Assembly (NCBI GenBank): GCA_015064785.1
Contig: SVRM01000030.1
Location: 1 to 39,705 of the forward strand
Direction: 5' to 3'
Source: Oscillospiraceae bacterium
GTDB lineage: Bacteria > Bacillota > Clostridia > Oscillospirales > CAG-272
DNA: 39,705 nt
Shown here piece after piece: positions 23,399-31,816 of the stretch. The position numbers and the translations under genes were made by a program. The notes under the pieces were generated by a model. That model saw only the letters and a program-made list of their open reading frames with translations, did not search any database and was not told the DNA's origin. The first letter of the stretch is position 1. Each line of letters opens with the position of its first letter.

Positions 23399-24191
23399 AT
23401 ATACCGATATCGATTCTGCTCAGCTTCTCAAAGAGGATATCGTCCTCATCCTCGGTATCCGCCGCGGCTTCAATTCTGCGCCGGATACCGAGCATCCGCT
23501 CATCTGTCTGGCGGATCGTCTCAGCACACAGCCGCAGCTCCTCGGCAATCGCTTCCTGATCGGGAATCTCCTGCTTGTATTTCATCTGATGCTCCAGTGA
23601 AGCCCAGAAATCCATGGCAATGGTGCGAATCTGCACCTCGACCTTCATGTCCAGTCTGTGATCGGCAAAGAAAACCGGCACTGTGACAATCAGATGCAGA
23701 GAGCGGTATCCATTGGGCTTCGGCTCAGCGATATAGTCCTTGCGGCGCAGAAGCGTGATGTCGTCCTGCGCAAGAAAGGCATCGGCAATCAGATAAATAT
23801 CGTCTATATACGAGCAGATGACGCGCACGCCGCCGACATCGTGAATGTATTTTTCGATGTTTTCTACAGACAGCCCGCAGTTGTACCGTGCGAGCTTTTC
23901 TGTAATGCTTGCGGTCGTCTTCAGTCTTGTGGAAATCGATGCAATCGGATTGCGGCGGTTGCGCACCTTGAACTCCGTGTTCAGAATATCAAATTTTGTC
24001 TCTACTTCCTTCATGGCGCAGGTGTACATCATCATCAGCTCTTTGTAATTGACAATGGTTTCCATCATACGGCGTGCACGTGCCTGCATCTTTTCCACAG
24101 ACGAATCCGACAGGGTTGTCAGACCCGCTTCCATTGCACCGTAAATCCGCCCGACAGCAGGTTCCTTTTCCGGTATTTCCAGTTTCGGCAT
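23397..24191 (-). CDS. Small alarmone synthetase, RelA/SpoT domain (GTP pyrophosphokinase)
   Basis: A 264-residue single-domain (p)ppGpp synthetase of the RelQ/RelP type. Synthetase motifs are in order: NPIASISTRLKT, IHDVGGVRVIC (HD1-HD2), KDYIAEPKPNGYRSLH, VEVQIRTIAMDFWASLEHQMKYK. No hydrolase or TGS/ACT domain is present, so the level is set by synthesis rate and oligomer state, in line with RelQ. It transfers pyrophosphate from ATP to GDP or GTP during stress. AAGGAAGG precedes the ATG and the promoter is at 24221-24249. Monocistronic. Confidence 0.93.
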   Translation of the reverse strand: MPKLEIPEKEPAVGRIYGAMEAGLTTLSDSSVEKMQARARRMMETIVNYKELMMMYTCAMKEVETKFDILNTEFKVRNRRNPIASISTRLKTTASITEKLARYNCGLSVENIEKYIHDVGGVRVICSYIDDIYLIADAFLAQDDITLLRRKDYIAEPKPNGYRSLHLIVTVPVFFADHRLDMKVEVQIRTIAMDFWASLEHQMKYKQEIPDQEAIAEELRLCAETIRQTDERMLGIRRRIEAAADTEDEDDILFEKLSRIDIGI

Positions 24192-24220
24192 GATTTGTTT
24201 CCTTCCTTTTTGTTTTTTTC

Positions 24221-24249
24221 AGTATACCACAGATTTGTGGAATTGGCAA
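24221..24249 (-). promoter_or_regulatory. Promoter for the alarmone synthetase
   Basis: Minus strand: TTGCCA, a 17-bp spacer, TATACT with extended TGTGG. Confidence 0.78.
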
Positions 24250-24315
24250 AAACGGAGTATGAAAAAAATCGCAACAGGCTGTAAACTTTTTATTGTGCGG
24301 ATTTCTGTCAGATTC

Positions 24316-24344
24316 TGGACAAATGCCGCAGAGTATGGTATAAT
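24316..24344 (+). promoter_or_regulatory. Promoter for the DUF3842 gene
   Basis: TGGACA, a 17-bp spacer, TATAAT with extended TATGG. Confidence 0.78.
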
Positions 24345-24379
24345 GATGTAAAGTTCACACAACGGAGGAATTCCAAACA

Positions 24380-24799
24380 ATGCAGGTTACAGTCATTGAC
24401 GGACAGGGTGGACAGCTCGGCGCACAGCTTGTCCGCGAAATCAACGCCCAGCTGCCGCAGCTGACCCTCACCGCCGTCGGCACCAACGCCGCTGCTACCG
24501 CCGCCATGCTCAAAGCCGGAGCCAAACAGGCAGCAACCGGCGAAAACCCGGTTATCGTTGCCTGCCGCCGCGCCGATATCATCATCGGTCCCATCGGCAT
24601 TGTGATTGCTGACGCCATGCTCGGCGAGGTTACCCCGAAAATGGCCGCCGCTGTCGGTCAATCCGATGCCAAGCGCATTTTGATTCCGATGAATAAATGC
24701 GACACACAGATTGCCGGTGTTCCGGACATGACCACCGCTGCGCTGATGGAAGATGTTCTGGATCGCCTGCGCAAGCTCACAGAAAAAAACGCAGATTGA
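24380..24799 (+). CDS. DUF3842 family protein
   Basis: A 139-residue protein with a nucleotide-binding-like N-terminus (VTVIDGQGGQLG) and the conserved segments VGTNAAATAAMLKAGA, ATGENP, IIIGPIGIVIADAMLGEVTP and ILIPMNKCD of DUF3842. Members are frequent in Clostridia and are often found near ECF transporter or metal-cofactor genes, consistent with the next gene; the biochemical role is unknown. GGAGG 11 nt before ATG supports the start. Confidence 0.88.
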   Translation: MQVTVIDGQGGQLGAQLVREINAQLPQLTLTAVGTNAAATAAMLKAGAKQAATGENPVIVACRRADIIIGPIGIVIADAMLGEVTPKMAAAVGQSDAKRILIPMNKCDTQIAGVPDMTTAALMEDVLDRLRKLTEKNAD

Positions 24800-24830
24800 T
24801 CGGCAGGTGAGACGGAATTTCCGCTGCCCC

Positions 24831-24859
24831 TTGACAAATCTGCGAACCCATGGTATAAT
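24831..24859 (+). promoter_or_regulatory. Consensus promoter for the ECF S-component transcript
   Basis: TTGACA, a 17-bp spacer, TATAAT with CATGG before it. It places the transcript start near 24866 and leaves a leader of about 150 nt. Confidence 0.88.
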
Positions 24860-24865
24860 ATTTCC

Positions 24866-24998
24866 GCGATTCAGAAGAACCGCACGGAAACAGAAGTTTC
24901 CCGCATTCCCAATGCACGCCAAACATAGATACATATTCAGAACAGATACACAGAAGGTGTCATGTTCCCAGAAGGGGACACGATGCCTTTTATTTTTT
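24866..24998 (+). ncRNA. Structured 5' leader with CAGAAG-loop hairpins and terminator (candidate cis-regulatory RNA)
   Basis: The leader holds four copies of CAGAAG (24872, 24891, 24951, 24969). Three are closing-pair-plus-tetraloop C(AGAA)G: GCGATTC-AGAA-GAACCGC (one A-C mismatch), GGAAAC-AGAA-GTTTCC, and the terminator itself. Between them is GCATT-CCC-AATGC. The third CAGAAG can form ACAC-AGAAG-GTGT, which uses the left arm of the terminator and so competes with it. I do not recognise a known riboswitch (TPP, THF, preQ1, cobalamin and T-box motifs are absent). Confidence 0.5.
24954..24998 (+). terminator. Intrinsic terminator (attenuator) in the ECF S-component leader
   Basis: AAGGTGTCATGTTCCC pairs with GGGGACACGATGCCTT (several G-T pairs, one mismatch) around loop AGAA, followed by TTATTTTTT. 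It lies only 19 nt before the start codon of the gene it would control. Confidence 0.72.
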
Positions 24999-25016
24999 CA
25001 AACCGAGGACACTGAT

Positions 25017-25556
25017 ATGAGGTATTCAAAAAGCATCAAAAAACTCGTTCTTTCTGCCATGTTTTGCGCACTGGCGTATCTTCTGCCGTTTCTCACAGGA
25101 CAGATCCCGGAAATCGGCGCGATGCTATGCCCGATGCACATCCCGGTCCTGCTCTGCGGTTTTCTCTGCGGTTGGCAATGGGGACTTGCCGTCGGCTTTA
25201 CGGTGCCGCTGTTCCGCTCCGTAACGCTGGGTATGCCGCCGCCGTTCCCGACTGCTTTCTGCATGGCATTTGAGCTTGCCTGCTACGGTGCGGTCTGCGG
25301 TCTTCTCTATCGGCTTCTTCCGCACAGACGCTGGAGCTGTTATGCGGCTCTCATTGGCGCTATGCTTGCAGGACGCATTGTCTGGGGTACAGCCATGTTT
25401 CTCTGCATGGGTCTGACTGGCGGCAGCTTTGGGATTGCGGCGTTTCTTGCAGGTGCTGTGACCAATGCCATCCCAGGCATCATCGTACAGATTGTGCTTG
25501 TCCCGGTGCTTGTGATGATCGCAGAGGGGATCACCTCAAAGGGACAGATCCGATGA
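25017..25556 (+). CDS. ECF transporter S component (substrate-binding membrane subunit)
   Basis: A 179-residue membrane protein with about six hydrophobic segments. AMFCALAYLLPFLTGQIPEIG, CPMHIPVLLCGFLCGW and GMPPPFPTAF are typical of the ECF transporter S-component family related to DUF3816. Such subunits bind a vitamin or other micronutrient and share an EcfAAT energising module, which is not in this window. The ligand is not evident. ATG 25017 with GAGGA 7 nt upstream sets the start; the ORF track start at 24753 runs through the promoter and leader. Its 3' end overlaps the convergent GNAT gene by 21 nt. Confidence 0.85.
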   Translation: MRYSKSIKKLVLSAMFCALAYLLPFLTGQIPEIGAMLCPMHIPVLLCGFLCGWQWGLAVGFTVPLFRSVTLGMPPPFPTAFCMAFELACYGAVCGLLYRLLPHRRWSCYAALIGAMLAGRIVWGTAMFLCMGLTGGSFGIAAFLAGAVTNAIPGIIVQIVLVPVLVMIAEGITSKGQIR

Positions 25557-26069
25557 CCGCTCCAGAGACCAGATGACCAGGTCGGACACAGTGCCGTCGT
25601 ATTCCTGTTTTGTCTTGTACAGAATCCCCTCGCATGAAAATCCGCACCGCGCAAGAACCTTGCCGGACCGCGGATTTTCTGTTTTATGAAATGCAGTCAG
25701 CAGCTCAACACCACACATATCAAATGCATACCGGATGACAGCACGCACCGCCTCCGTCATGTATCCCTTGCCCCAGTCAGACGGCGACAGGACATAGGAA
25801 AGCGATTTTGCAAAATATTTGCCGCGGTTTTCGTCCGGATTGAGTTTTACTGCGCCGATCACGCGATTTTCATCCCGCAGGACAATCGCAAAATGATGTT
25901 CCTGCGTCATGTATGCACGCAGCGCTTCGGCAGCTTTCTCTCGTGTCTCATGCGGAGCCCATCCCGCCATCGGACCGACCTGCGGACTGGCGGAATAGGC
26001 AAACAGATCGTCTATGTCATCCTCCTGCCAGGGACGAAGCGTAAGACGGGCTGTTGTCAGTGTAACCAT
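25536..26069 (-). CDS. GNAT-family N-acetyltransferase (RimJ/RimL-like)
   Basis: A 177-residue GNAT of the RimJ/RimL ribosomal-protein acetyltransferase type: TARLTLRPWQEDDIDDLF at the N-terminus, VIGAVKL, then LSPSDWGKGYMTEAVRAVIRYAF (acetyl-CoA loop) and NPRSGKVLARCGF. AAAGGA precedes the ATG. It follows the AraC gene by 14 nt in the same direction and is likely cotranscribed with it. Substrate unknown; the link to arabinose genes may be only positional. Confidence 0.88.
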   Translation of the reverse strand: MVTLTTARLTLRPWQEDDIDDLFAYSASPQVGPMAGWAPHETREKAAEALRAYMTQEHHFAIVLRDENRVIGAVKLNPDENRGKYFAKSLSYVLSPSDWGKGYMTEAVRAVIRYAFDMCGVELLTAFHKTENPRSGKVLARCGFSCEGILYKTKQEYDGTVSDLVIWSLERSSDLSL

Positions 26070-26083
26070 GGGGGAGTCCTTTC

Positions 26084-26899
26084 TCAGTGATTGTTCGTAT
26101 GTGTCCGATAAAACCGCCGCCGCAGTTCCGTCGGTGTCATATCCTCGTGATAGGTAAAGTATTTCAGAAAGGCCTTGTAATCGTCAAAACCGGTCTGCGA
26201 TGCGATCCGTTTCAGCGGCAGATCTGTGGAAAGAAGCAAATTCCGGATGTGCGCCATCCGCATACGGTCAATATAGCTTTTGATTCCCACCCCATGGATG
26301 CGGCGGAACAAACGGGTCAGGTAATCTTCGTTATAACCGAAATGCGCGGCAATGTCGGAGGTGTGAACGGTGTGACCCGCATTGATGCGGATGTATTCCG
26401 CGATGTCGTTGACCAGACGGTCTTCCGCTGGTTCATGCGCAGGAGCCGGTTTTGAATGAATGGCATACTCAGTCAGCAATATCCCCAGCAGCGCATGAAA
26501 AACGGACTCCGAATAATGCGGCACAGGTGCATAATTGAGCAGCTGCCTGCATAACAGCGGAATCTGCGTATGATGCAGTGACGCAGTATGCAGCGGCAGA
26601 TGTTCCAGTGCCGCATTGGCTTCCGCAGAGTCTGTTTTTCCGTGTATCCAGAAAAACGATACCGCTTCCTCGCTTTCCGCATATCCTCCATGTTCTCTGC
26701 CGGGTCGGAAAAAGACAACATCACCGGCGCAGGCAATCAATCGCTGATCACCTTCATACAGATAAGCACAGCCCTGTATCATATATATGATTTCCCATGT
26801 TTCATAACAGCCGACCGGATGAATCCATGTCCCCTGCGAGGTGAATTTTCCTCCGTGTACATACTGTACTCCGTATTGCAGATAGTCTTCCTGCTTCAT
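26084..26899 (-). CDS. AraC-family transcriptional regulator
   Basis: A 271-residue regulator with an N-terminal cupin-like sensing domain (about 10-100, GDVVFFRPGREHGG) and a C-terminal double helix-turn-helix (about 170-265: TVHTSDIAAHFGYNEDYLTRLFRR, then LPLKRIASQTGFDDYKAFLKYFTYHEDMTPTELRR). This layout binds a sugar-type ligand and activates nearby genes. It is transcribed divergently from the GH127 gene, the usual position of a local activator, so arabinofuranose-derived sugar is the likely signal (inference). Promoter at 26968-26996. Confidence 0.9.
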   Translation of the reverse strand: MKQEDYLQYGVQYVHGGKFTSQGTWIHPVGCYETWEIIYMIQGCAYLYEGDQRLIACAGDVVFFRPGREHGGYAESEEAVSFFWIHGKTDSAEANAALEHLPLHTASLHHTQIPLLCRQLLNYAPVPHYSESVFHALLGILLTEYAIHSKPAPAHEPAEDRLVNDIAEYIRINAGHTVHTSDIAAHFGYNEDYLTRLFRRIHGVGIKSYIDRMRMAHIRNLLLSTDLPLKRIASQTGFDDYKAFLKYFTYHEDMTPTELRRRFYRTHTNNH

Positions 26900-26934
26900 G
26901 TCGGATTTTCACTCCTTTTTTCGGGTTTTTGCGG

Positions 26935-26964
26935 TTGTATTCGGAAACCGATTTATTATATAAT
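26935..26964 (+). promoter_or_regulatory. Probable promoter for the GH127 operon
   Basis: TTGTAT, an 18-bp spacer, TATAAT. Weak -35 and long spacer fit an activator-dependent promoter. It overlaps the opposing AraC promoter region. Confidence 0.55.
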
Positions 26965-26967
26965 ATT

Positions 26968-26996
26968 ATTATACAGGATAACCGTTGTTTTTTCAA
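26968..26996 (-). promoter_or_regulatory. Promoter for the AraC-GNAT pair
   Basis: Minus strand: TTGAAA, a 17-bp spacer, TATAAT. It faces away from the GH127 promoter; the two -10 boxes are only a few bases apart, so binding of polymerase would be mutually exclusive. Confidence 0.75.
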
Positions 26997-27075
26997 GTTT
27001 TTTCTGCACATTCTCTGATTTTTCGACTTCAACAACCGATAAACACAACCACCATATGATTACAGGAGGTTCCAT

Positions 27076-28899
27076 ATGAAGCAGATTCCCTTTTATCACA
27101 CCCGATTGAACGGCGCATTCTGGGGAGAAAAACAGCGCATTTCAAAAGAAGTGACCGTCGATGCGGTCTACGACCGTTTTGCGGAAACCAAACGATTTGA
27201 AGCTCTGAAATGCGATGCCGAACAGCAGGCACGCGAAGGCTGGCACACGCACTTTTTCTGGGATTCCGACATTGCAAAATGGATTGAAGGTGCGGCTTAC
27301 ATTCTGGAGCGCGGACGCAATGATGCACTGGAAGCAAAGGTGGATGCCATCATCGACGATATGTGCGCAAATCAGATGGCAGACGGCTATTACAACTGCT
27401 TTTTCAAAATCTACGATACGGAAAAACGCTTCACCATCCGTGACCGGCATGAGCTGTACTGTCTCGGTCATCTGATCGAAGCGGCCATTGCGTATCGCCA
27501 TGCAACCGGCAAGGACAAGCTGCTCTGCATGGTTGAACGCTATGTCGATTATGTCATCCGCGTTTTCACCGTCGAAAAAACCGCAAAGTTTATGACTCCG
27601 GGACACGAGGAAATCGAGCTGGCGCTTGTCAAGCTGTACCGCGCAACCGGAAAGCAGAAGTATCTTGAGCTTGCGAAGTTCTTTGTTGACAAGCGCGGTG
27701 CCAATGCGCTTGACCCCGACGGCTACTGCGGTTTTGCTACGGCACACTACGCACAGGACCATTTGCCCGTCCGCGAGATGACAACAGCAGAAGGTCATTC
27801 CGTGCGTGCCATGTATCTGTATATCGCCATGGCAGATCTGGCACTGGAATGCGGAGATGAAGCACTGTTCCATGCCTGCGAAGCAATTCTCAAAAACGTC
27901 GCCCACAAGCGTATGTATGTCACCGGCGGTATCGGTTCCTCACACATCGGCGAGGCTTTCACCGTCGACTATGACTTAAAGAACGAGCCGGCTTATACAG
28001 AAACCTGCGCGACACTCGCGCTTGCGCTGTTCTGTCAGAGAATGACAAAGATCAAGCCGATGGGCTGGTATGCCGACACGGCAGAGCTTGCCATGTACAA
28101 CGGCTCCATTTCCGGTGTTTCGATGGCGGGTGATGAATTCTTCTACGAAAATCCGCTGGCCATCGACCTTGCCGACCACAACAAGAACCCAGCGACCAAG
28201 GACAAGGAACGCTATCCGATTACCCAGCGTCTCAAGGTCTTCGGCTGCTCCTGCTGCCCGCCCAACATTCTCCGCTTCATCAACGCCATCGGCGATTTCA
28301 TGTATACCGAGGACGGCGACACGCTGTATGTCCATCACTACATGAACGGCGAAACCGAATATGAAGGCAAGACCATCCGTCAGACAACGGCTTATCCTTC
28401 TTGCGGCAAGGTCAAGCTGGAAGTGGACGGCTACAAGAAGCTCGCTGTCCGCGTTCCCGGTTGGTGCACTGCATTTGAAGCATCCGCACCGTATGAAGTG
28501 CGTGACGGTTATGCGTATTTCGATGCAGTCGATGTTCTTGACCTTGATTTCCATATTCAGCCGCGCCTTGTCGTTTCCGCACCCGGGGTTCATGACAATG
28601 CCGGCAGAGTTGCGCTGCTGTACGGTCCCGTTGTTTACTGCATGGAGGGTGTGGACAACAAGGATGATATTTTCGCCCTCTCCATCGACCCGAATACCGC
28701 ATTTACGCTGACACCGGACGAATACTTCGGTATGCCCCGCATCACGGCAGACGGTTATCTGAAGGTCGATTGCGGTCAACTGTATACGGCAATCAATGCT
28801 GTACAGTATGAAAACCGCTGTCTGAACTTTATCCCGTATTACGCCATGGAAAACCGCGGCGAGACCGATATGCAGGTCTGGATTCCGCTAAAGGCCTGA
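27076..28899 (+). CDS. GH127 beta-L-arabinofuranosidase
   Basis: A 607-residue glycoside hydrolase of family 127, the type that releases L-arabinose from beta-linked L-arabinofuranosides (hydroxyproline-rich plant glycoproteins and related glycans). Residues corresponding to the characterised HypBA1 site are visible: acid/base Glu293 in IGEAFT, zinc ligands Glu309 and Cys311 in TETCA, and Cys393/Cys394 in CSCCPPN, one being the unusual cysteine nucleophile. The 16-residue spacing between the first two glutamates matches HypBA1. No signal peptide, so it is cytoplasmic. AGGAGG before ATG supports the start. First gene of an operon with a GH43-like protein and a binding lipoprotein, divergent from AraC. 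Confidence 0.92.
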   Translation: MKQIPFYHTRLNGAFWGEKQRISKEVTVDAVYDRFAETKRFEALKCDAEQQAREGWHTHFFWDSDIAKWIEGAAYILERGRNDALEAKVDAIIDDMCANQMADGYYNCFFKIYDTEKRFTIRDRHELYCLGHLIEAAIAYRHATGKDKLLCMVERYVDYVIRVFTVEKTAKFMTPGHEEIELALVKLYRATGKQKYLELAKFFVDKRGANALDPDGYCGFATAHYAQDHLPVREMTTAEGHSVRAMYLYIAMADLALECGDEALFHACEAILKNVAHKRMYVTGGIGSSHIGEAFTVDYDLKNEPAYTETCATLALALFCQRMTKIKPMGWYADTAELAMYNGSISGVSMAGDEFFYENPLAIDLADHNKNPATKDKERYPITQRLKVFGCSCCPPNILRFINAIGDFMYTEDGDTLYVHHYMNGETEYEGKTIRQTTAYPSCGKVKLEVDGYKKLAVRVPGWCTAFEASAPYEVRDGYAYFDAVDVLDLDFHIQPRLVVSAPGVHDNAGRVALLYGPVVYCMEGVDNKDDIFALSIDPNTAFTLTPDEYFGMPRITADGYLKVDCGQLYTAINAVQYENRCLNFIPYYAMENRGETDMQVWIPLKA

Positions 28900-28925
28900 T
28901 CATCGCCATACAGGAGAACCCGATT

Positions 28926-29939
28926 ATGATTCCGTTCAGACACTCCGATGCGCCGCATGTAACGCAGGCGGAAATGCAGGCAATCTATCAGCGCCTCCGT
29001 ACGCCGAACAAGCGCGGCGCCGTCGTCAAGTGGGAAAATGATTACACGGACAGCCCGACGGTATTCTGCCATGAGGGCAGGTTCTATATGTATTTCATCG
29101 CCATTTCCAAGGACACCTCGATATCCGGCTACGAAACGCATCTGTCCGTATCCGATGACCTTGTCCACTGGTCGTATGTCGGTCCGATTTTCCGTCGGAA
29201 CGATCTCAATCGCTGGGACAGCCGTCAGTGTGCAGGATACGCCGCGTTTCTTGATACGCGCTTTGACGGCGGTTATACGCTCGGAAAGCCCGGCGGCTCG
29301 TACTACATTTCTTATCTTGCCGGCAACAGCAACGGCTACGAGCCGGACCCGCTGTACATGGGTCTTGCAAAAAGCACCGACCCGACCGACCCGAACGGGT
29401 TTACCCGTTTCCCCGATCCGATTCTCACCCCGCACGATCATGATACACGTCCCTACGAGGAAAAAACGCTTTACAAAAGCTTTCTTTTTGAGGACACAGA
29501 GGGCGTGACAGGTCACCGTTACGTCAATGCTTACAACGCAAAGGACAAAAACAACAAGGAACGCATCTACCTGGCTGTATCCGACGATGCCGAGCATTGG
29601 GAACGGTACGGTGACCGTGCGGTCATCGACCGCATTACGGATGACCCGGCAGGCATCATCACAGGAGACCCGCAGATTGTCCGCATGGGGGATATCTACA
29701 TCATGCACTACTTCCACTTCCGTGCAGGAGCCGGCGCATACGACACCTTTGCCTGCTCGCGCGACCTTGTGAACTGGACGCTGTGGGATGGGGAGCCGTT
29801 GATTGCACCGACGGAACCCTGGGAAAATGTCCACGCACACAAACCGTGGTGTATCTTCCATAACGGCAAATATTACCACTTCTACTGCGCTGTCAATGAC
29901 AAAAATGAGCGCTTCATTGCGCTGGCTGTTTCAGACTGA
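28926..29939 (+). CDS. GH43-like five-bladed beta-propeller glycosidase
   Basis: A 337-residue protein with repeated beta-propeller blades typical of GH43 and related families: NDYTDSPTVFCHEGRFYMYF (first-blade aspartate), SVSDDLVHWSYVG, YLAVSDDAEHWERYG, TGDPQIVRMGDIYIM and CSRDLVNWTLW. Family 43 includes alpha-L-arabinofuranosidases and beta-xylosidases; I cannot exclude GH130 or another clan member, and the general acid is not certain. No signal peptide, so cytoplasmic. It starts 26 nt after GH127 with CAGGAG before ATG, which points to shared breakdown of an arabinose-containing glycan. Confidence 0.7.
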   Translation: MIPFRHSDAPHVTQAEMQAIYQRLRTPNKRGAVVKWENDYTDSPTVFCHEGRFYMYFIAISKDTSISGYETHLSVSDDLVHWSYVGPIFRRNDLNRWDSRQCAGYAAFLDTRFDGGYTLGKPGGSYYISYLAGNSNGYEPDPLYMGLAKSTDPTDPNGFTRFPDPILTPHDHDTRPYEEKTLYKSFLFEDTEGVTGHRYVNAYNAKDKNNKERIYLAVSDDAEHWERYGDRAVIDRITDDPAGIITGDPQIVRMGDIYIMHYFHFRAGAGAYDTFACSRDLVNWTLWDGEPLIAPTEPWENVHAHKPWCIFHNGKYYHFYCAVNDKNERFIALAVSD

Positions 29940-29977
29940 CGATCTCCAATATTCTAAAAAAAAGAAAGAGGTATCCC

Positions 29978-31423
29978 ATGAAACTGAATATCATAACTGC
30001 ATTTCTGCTCCTCTGCGCAGCACTGACCGCCTGCGGAGAAGCCGCACAAACCCCCGCTGACACCTCAGCTGTTACCGCTGCTCCCGACATCACGGAAACG
30101 ACCGCCCAGGAAACCGAATTTCTGTATAAAGACGATCTTGGTGACATGACCTTCGGCGGTGCCGAATTCCGCATTCGTACCATCCAAAATGCAAATGTAC
30201 ACAGTTATGTCGATGTGGCGGAGGAATCCGGTGATGTATACGACGATTCTCTGTATAAGCGCAACCGCATCATCGAGGAACGGTTTGATATCGATATTAT
30301 CGAAACCATTGCAGAAGACAAAAGTGCGCCGGTCAGGACACTGATTCAGGCAGGCGACGATGCATTTGATCTCGGCGTTCTCCGCTGTGACGATGCAATG
30401 TATTTCTATACAGACGGTCTGACCTACAGCATTTCGGATATTCCGAATATCGATCTGTCAAAGCCCTATTGGGCCGGTAAGCTCAACGAATCACTGACCA
30501 TCGACGGAAAGCAATACGTTGCAATCGGCGATTATGATATCAATGTGCTCGACCTGACCTATGCGCTGGCATTCAATAAACAGTTGGTAACAGACTTTGA
30601 TATGGAAAGCCCGTATCAGCTGGTTGGCGACGGAAAATGGACAATGGATGCAATGCTGTCCATGATGACAGAGGTTCTCTCCGATATCAACGGTGACGGT
30701 GTCATGGACATCAATGACCGTTGGGGCTTTTTGTCACATTCCAAACAGGTTTCCCCGAACTTCTGGATCGGTGCAGGAGAAATGAGTATTCTCAAGGATG
30801 AAAATGATATTCCATATATCAATATGACAAGCGAGCGCTTTGTCAACGTCTTCGACAAGTTCTATACGATTACATGGGACGCTGAAACATGGTTTTCCAA
30901 GACCAGCGGTGATTACGATGTTCCCACAGATAATATTCAGATTTTCTCTGAGGGCAGATCGATGTTTATGGACGTTTCATTCTTCCATATCAACAATTTG
31001 CGTGATATGGAAACCGATTTCGGTATTCTGCCGTATCCGAAATATGATGAGGCACAGAGTGAGTATTATTCCCGTGTATCCTATTATTGGGCAAATATCA
31101 TCCCGGTTACCAATACCAAGCTGGAAATGACAGGTGCAATTCTGGAAGCACTCAACTGCGAATCTGCAAATTATGTCGTTCCCGCCTATTATGATATCGC
31201 ACTGAAGACCAAATATTCCCGCGATGAAGAATCCGCGGCAATGCTTGATCTGATTTTTGAAAACCGCGTGGTCGACCTCGGTGACACAGTACTGTGCGCT
31301 ACCATCCGTGATGGTTTCATTGCACAGATGTTCAAGAGCAATAATCGCGATATTGCTTCCCAGGTCGCCAAAAAGGAAAAGACAATTCAAAAGTGGTTAG
31401 CAAAAATGCCGATCGATGATTGA
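29978..31423 (+). CDS. Extracellular solute-binding lipoprotein of the arabinose locus
   Basis: A 481-residue lipoprotein: signal peptide with lipobox LTAC (Cys19), Thr/Ala/Glu-rich linker, then a solute-binding fold. It carries an EF-hand-like calcium loop DINGDGVMDIND (about residue 232) at the same place as its paralogue at 7186-8676 and shares the FGILPYPK motif. Its position as third gene after GH127 and GH43-like suggests it captures arabinose-containing oligosaccharides at the cell surface. No permease genes follow, so the membrane partner must be encoded elsewhere. AAGAAAGAGG precedes the ATG. Confidence 0.87.
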   Translation: MKLNIITAFLLLCAALTACGEAAQTPADTSAVTAAPDITETTAQETEFLYKDDLGDMTFGGAEFRIRTIQNANVHSYVDVAEESGDVYDDSLYKRNRIIEERFDIDIIETIAEDKSAPVRTLIQAGDDAFDLGVLRCDDAMYFYTDGLTYSISDIPNIDLSKPYWAGKLNESLTIDGKQYVAIGDYDINVLDLTYALAFNKQLVTDFDMESPYQLVGDGKWTMDAMLSMMTEVLSDINGDGVMDINDRWGFLSHSKQVSPNFWIGAGEMSILKDENDIPYINMTSERFVNVFDKFYTITWDAETWFSKTSGDYDVPTDNIQIFSEGRSMFMDVSFFHINNLRDMETDFGILPYPKYDEAQSEYYSRVSYYWANIIPVTNTKLEMTGAILEALNCESANYVVPAYYDIALKTKYSRDEESAAMLDLIFENRVVDLGDTVLCATIRDGFIAQMFKSNNRDIASQVAKKEKTIQKWLAKMPIDD

Positions 31424-31559
31424 TGTTCCTTCGTGCCAGCCGTTTTGCTGTATGCGCGTGTAAAAAAACAAATTCAAATACCCAAGCAGACACAGGCTGC
31501 TGCATTTACGTGCCTCAGCCCAAGGGACTGCATGAAATACAGTCCGGAAGCTCTCCCTT

Positions 31560-31583
31560 GCCCCTCATCCGAGGGGCATTTTC
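31560..31583 (+). terminator. Probable terminator within the left inverted-repeat copy
   Basis: GCCCCTC-ATCC-GAGGGGC followed by ATTTTC. It could end the GH127 operon, although it lies about 135 nt after the stop and is part of the repeat. Confidence 0.5.
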
Positions 31584-31650
31584 ATATGCGAAGACCCGCA
31601 GTCAGACTGCGGGTCGGCATGAAAACCGGGAATTCGGGTCACTTCGTGAC
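31571..31650 (+). repeat. Hairpin-rich inverted repeat, left copy
   Basis: An 80-nt segment that reappears inverted at 33625-33705. It contains the 23-bp near-palindrome GACCCGCAGTCAGACTGCGG(GTC) and GGGTCAC-TTC-GTGACCC. Further hairpins follow it (CAGGT/ACCTG, GCAAGTT/AACTTGC). The 31424-31908 gap has no gene that I can support apart from the 5' region of the Gfo/Idh gene. Confidence 0.85.
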
Positions 31651-31816
31651 CCCGTGGTTGTCGCAGGTTGAATACCTGCCGCAAGTTTTCAACTTGCAAC
31701 AACCCCTGTTGTCTTTTTCCCGTATCAGCCCGTTCATGCAAACAAAACAAACACCGCTCACTCACGCTGATGCATCTATGTTCCCTCAAATTTTCCGATC
31801 AGATTTCTGCATCATC

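Noticed and set aside
31560-31740. CRISPR-like repeat block
   Set aside because: Successive palindromes are not copies of each other; the only true repetition is the inverted copy at 33625-33705.
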